Below are positions 4,328-5,027 of a stretch of 5,027 nt of DNA, one piece after another. Positions within the stretch are counted from its first letter, which is position 1; each line of letters begins with the position of its first letter. Both the position numbers and the translations under genes were made by a program. The stretch is from CAZAJT01 sp964485585 (lineage in GTDB: Bacteria; Patescibacteriota; Microgenomatia; UBA1406; GWC2-37-13), in NCBI GenBank assembly GCA_964485585.1, contig CAZAJT010000060.1, positions 1-5,027 on the forward strand, read 5' to 3'. The notes below the pieces were generated by a model that worked only from the letters and a program-made list of their open reading frames with translations, was not told the DNA's origin and did no database searches.

Positions 4328-4918
4328 ATGAATATAAAGCGTGACTTGGAATTCTTATATGAGATTGGGACACTGCGATTCTTGCAGCGCAAGTGGGTGC
4401 AGTTTTTGAATCCACAGTTTCAGAATATCTCAGAGCACACCTTCCGCGTTATTTGGATCGCATTGATTATTGCCAAACACGAGAAAGTACCCAATATTGA
4501 AAAACTGATCACGATGGCGATCATTCACGATCTTGGAGAAAGTCGTACTGGTGACGCAGATTATGTTGCGCGTCAATATAGTCAGCGGGAAGAGGAGATG
4601 GCGGTTGAAGATATGTTGAAGGGTACTGTTTTGAGTGATTGGTTTGAAATATGGAGGGAATATGAGAAGCGAGCATGTATTGAGGCGAAGATTGTAAAAG
4701 ATGCCGACAATCTTGATGTTGATTTGGAGCTTAAGGAACAGGAGGCGCAGGGGCATACGCTACGAGCGGTGTGGAACGATATGCGAAAGCACGTGACCTA
4801 TAAAAAACTTTATACAAAAACTGCGAAACAGCTTTGGAAGGAGATCCAAACGTCCAGTCCGCATGATTGGCATATCCATGCACGCAATCGCTATACGGCG
4901 GGGGATTGGAGGAAATAG
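4328..4918 (+). CDS. HD-domain phosphohydrolase, YfbR/HDDC2-like 5'-deoxynucleotidase
   Basis: A 196-residue HD-superfamily protein. YfbR and HDDC2 relatives remove the 5' phosphate from deoxynucleoside monophosphates in the cytosol using a divalent metal. The match is good: SEHTFRVIWIALIIA at 35-49 gives the first metal His37, MAIIHDLGESRTGD at 63-76 gives His67-Asp68 plus Glu71 and Asp76, and VKDADNLDVDLE at 123-134 supplies the distal Asp (125 or 127). Length is near the 195-200 usual for the family. The N-terminal LEFLYEIGTLRFLQRKW also resembles it. It follows the carbonic-anhydrase-like gene on the same strand with a 14-bp gap and no separate promoter that I can defend, so an operon is likely. 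There is no Shine-Dalgarno before ATG. The stop TAG is the first triplet of a heptamer array. Substrate is inferred from family, not shown. Confidence 0.85.
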   Translation: MNIKRDLEFLYEIGTLRFLQRKWVQFLNPQFQNISEHTFRVIWIALIIAKHEKVPNIEKLITMAIIHDLGESRTGDADYVARQYSQREEEMAVEDMLKGTVLSDWFEIWREYEKRACIEAKIVKDADNLDVDLELKEQEAQGHTLRAVWNDMRKHVTYKKLYTKTAKQLWKEIQTSSPHDWHIHARNRYTAGDWRK

Positions 4919-4957
4919 TATTTAGTATCAAGTATTAAGTATCTAGAATCTAGAACT
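4916..4957 (+). repeat. Heptanucleotide array starting at the HD gene stop codon
   Basis: Six 7-base units of the form (T/A)AG(T/A)A(T/C)(T/C) run in register from the stop triplet TAG at 4916: TAGTATT, TAGTATC, AAGTATT, AAGTATC, TAGAATC, TAGAACT. The same TAGTATC/TAGTATT units begin at the TatD stop codon at 1981. No stable hairpin with a U-tract is evident beyond short TCTAGA-type palindromes. Confidence 0.8.
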
Positions 4958-4982
4958 TATTACATAACCTACGACTCTAGAT

Positions 4983-5027
4983 TGTCATTTCGAGCCAAAC
5001 GAAGTGCGGCGAGAAATCTCGGTTAAA
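4983..5027 (+). repeat. Left half of a variant palindromic element, cut by window end
   Basis: TGTCATTTCGA at 4983-4993 corresponds to the left terminal word of the complete elements, followed by a short spacer and the palindromic GAGAAATCTC (5011-5020), which matches the internal AGAATCTC word. This is the GTCATTTCGA form of the same kind of dispersed repeat; the right half would lie beyond the window. Confidence 0.7.

Noticed and set aside
1..5027. tRNA or rRNA genes
   Set aside because: I looked for T-loop and anticodon-arm patterns by eye in the gaps and saw none; the structured gaps are explained by repeats.

Overview
The window looks like a stretch of a Candidate Phyla Radiation (Patescibacteria) genome or a close relative. 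The grounds are short compact genes, no visible Shine-Dalgarno site in front of any gene, -10 boxes placed so close to ATG that transcripts would be leaderless, and gene variants (RpiB, TatD) that I recall from that group. Intergenic DNA is crowded with short palindromic and heptanucleotide repeats. TAA, TAG and TGA all end plausible genes here, which argues against the UGA=Gly code of Gracilibacteria and Absconditabacteria. The lineage is inferred; there is no rRNA or marker gene to confirm it.

Layout. Positions 1-470 hold a GIY-YIG nuclease pseudogene (74-361, one in-frame TAA) lying between two right-half copies of a palindromic intergenic element (1-55 and 362-434), then a small hairpin. 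rpiB (471-908, minus) and a TatD-family hydrolase (1150-1983, plus) diverge from a 241-bp gap that contains a complete copy of the element (971-1075) and both promoters. TatD converges on a small membrane protein gene (2056-2250, minus) across a long imperfect hairpin whose arms contain both stop codons. Upstream of the small gene is a second complete element (2277-2403). Next is a GT4-type glycosyltransferase (2416-3477, minus). It diverges from a carbonic-anhydrase-like metalloprotein (3525-4313, plus), which is followed after 14 bp by an HD-domain 5'-nucleotidase-like protein (4328-4918, plus). The right end holds a heptamer array (4916-4957) and the left half of a variant element cut by the window edge.

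How it works together. There is no single pathway. RpiB serves pentose phosphate interconversion, TatD and the HD protein act in nucleic acid or nucleotide turnover, the glycosyltransferase probably builds a surface or exopolysaccharide glycan, and the carbonic-anhydrase-like protein is of unproven function. The main interest lies in three things: a recurring leaderless promoter signature (TGN-TATANT-AAAAT, three instances), a heptanucleotide repeat family seen in a 5' leader, at stop codons and inside a coding region, and a carbonic-anhydrase-like metal site with Cys-x-Asp-x-Arg and a His-x9-Cys pair.
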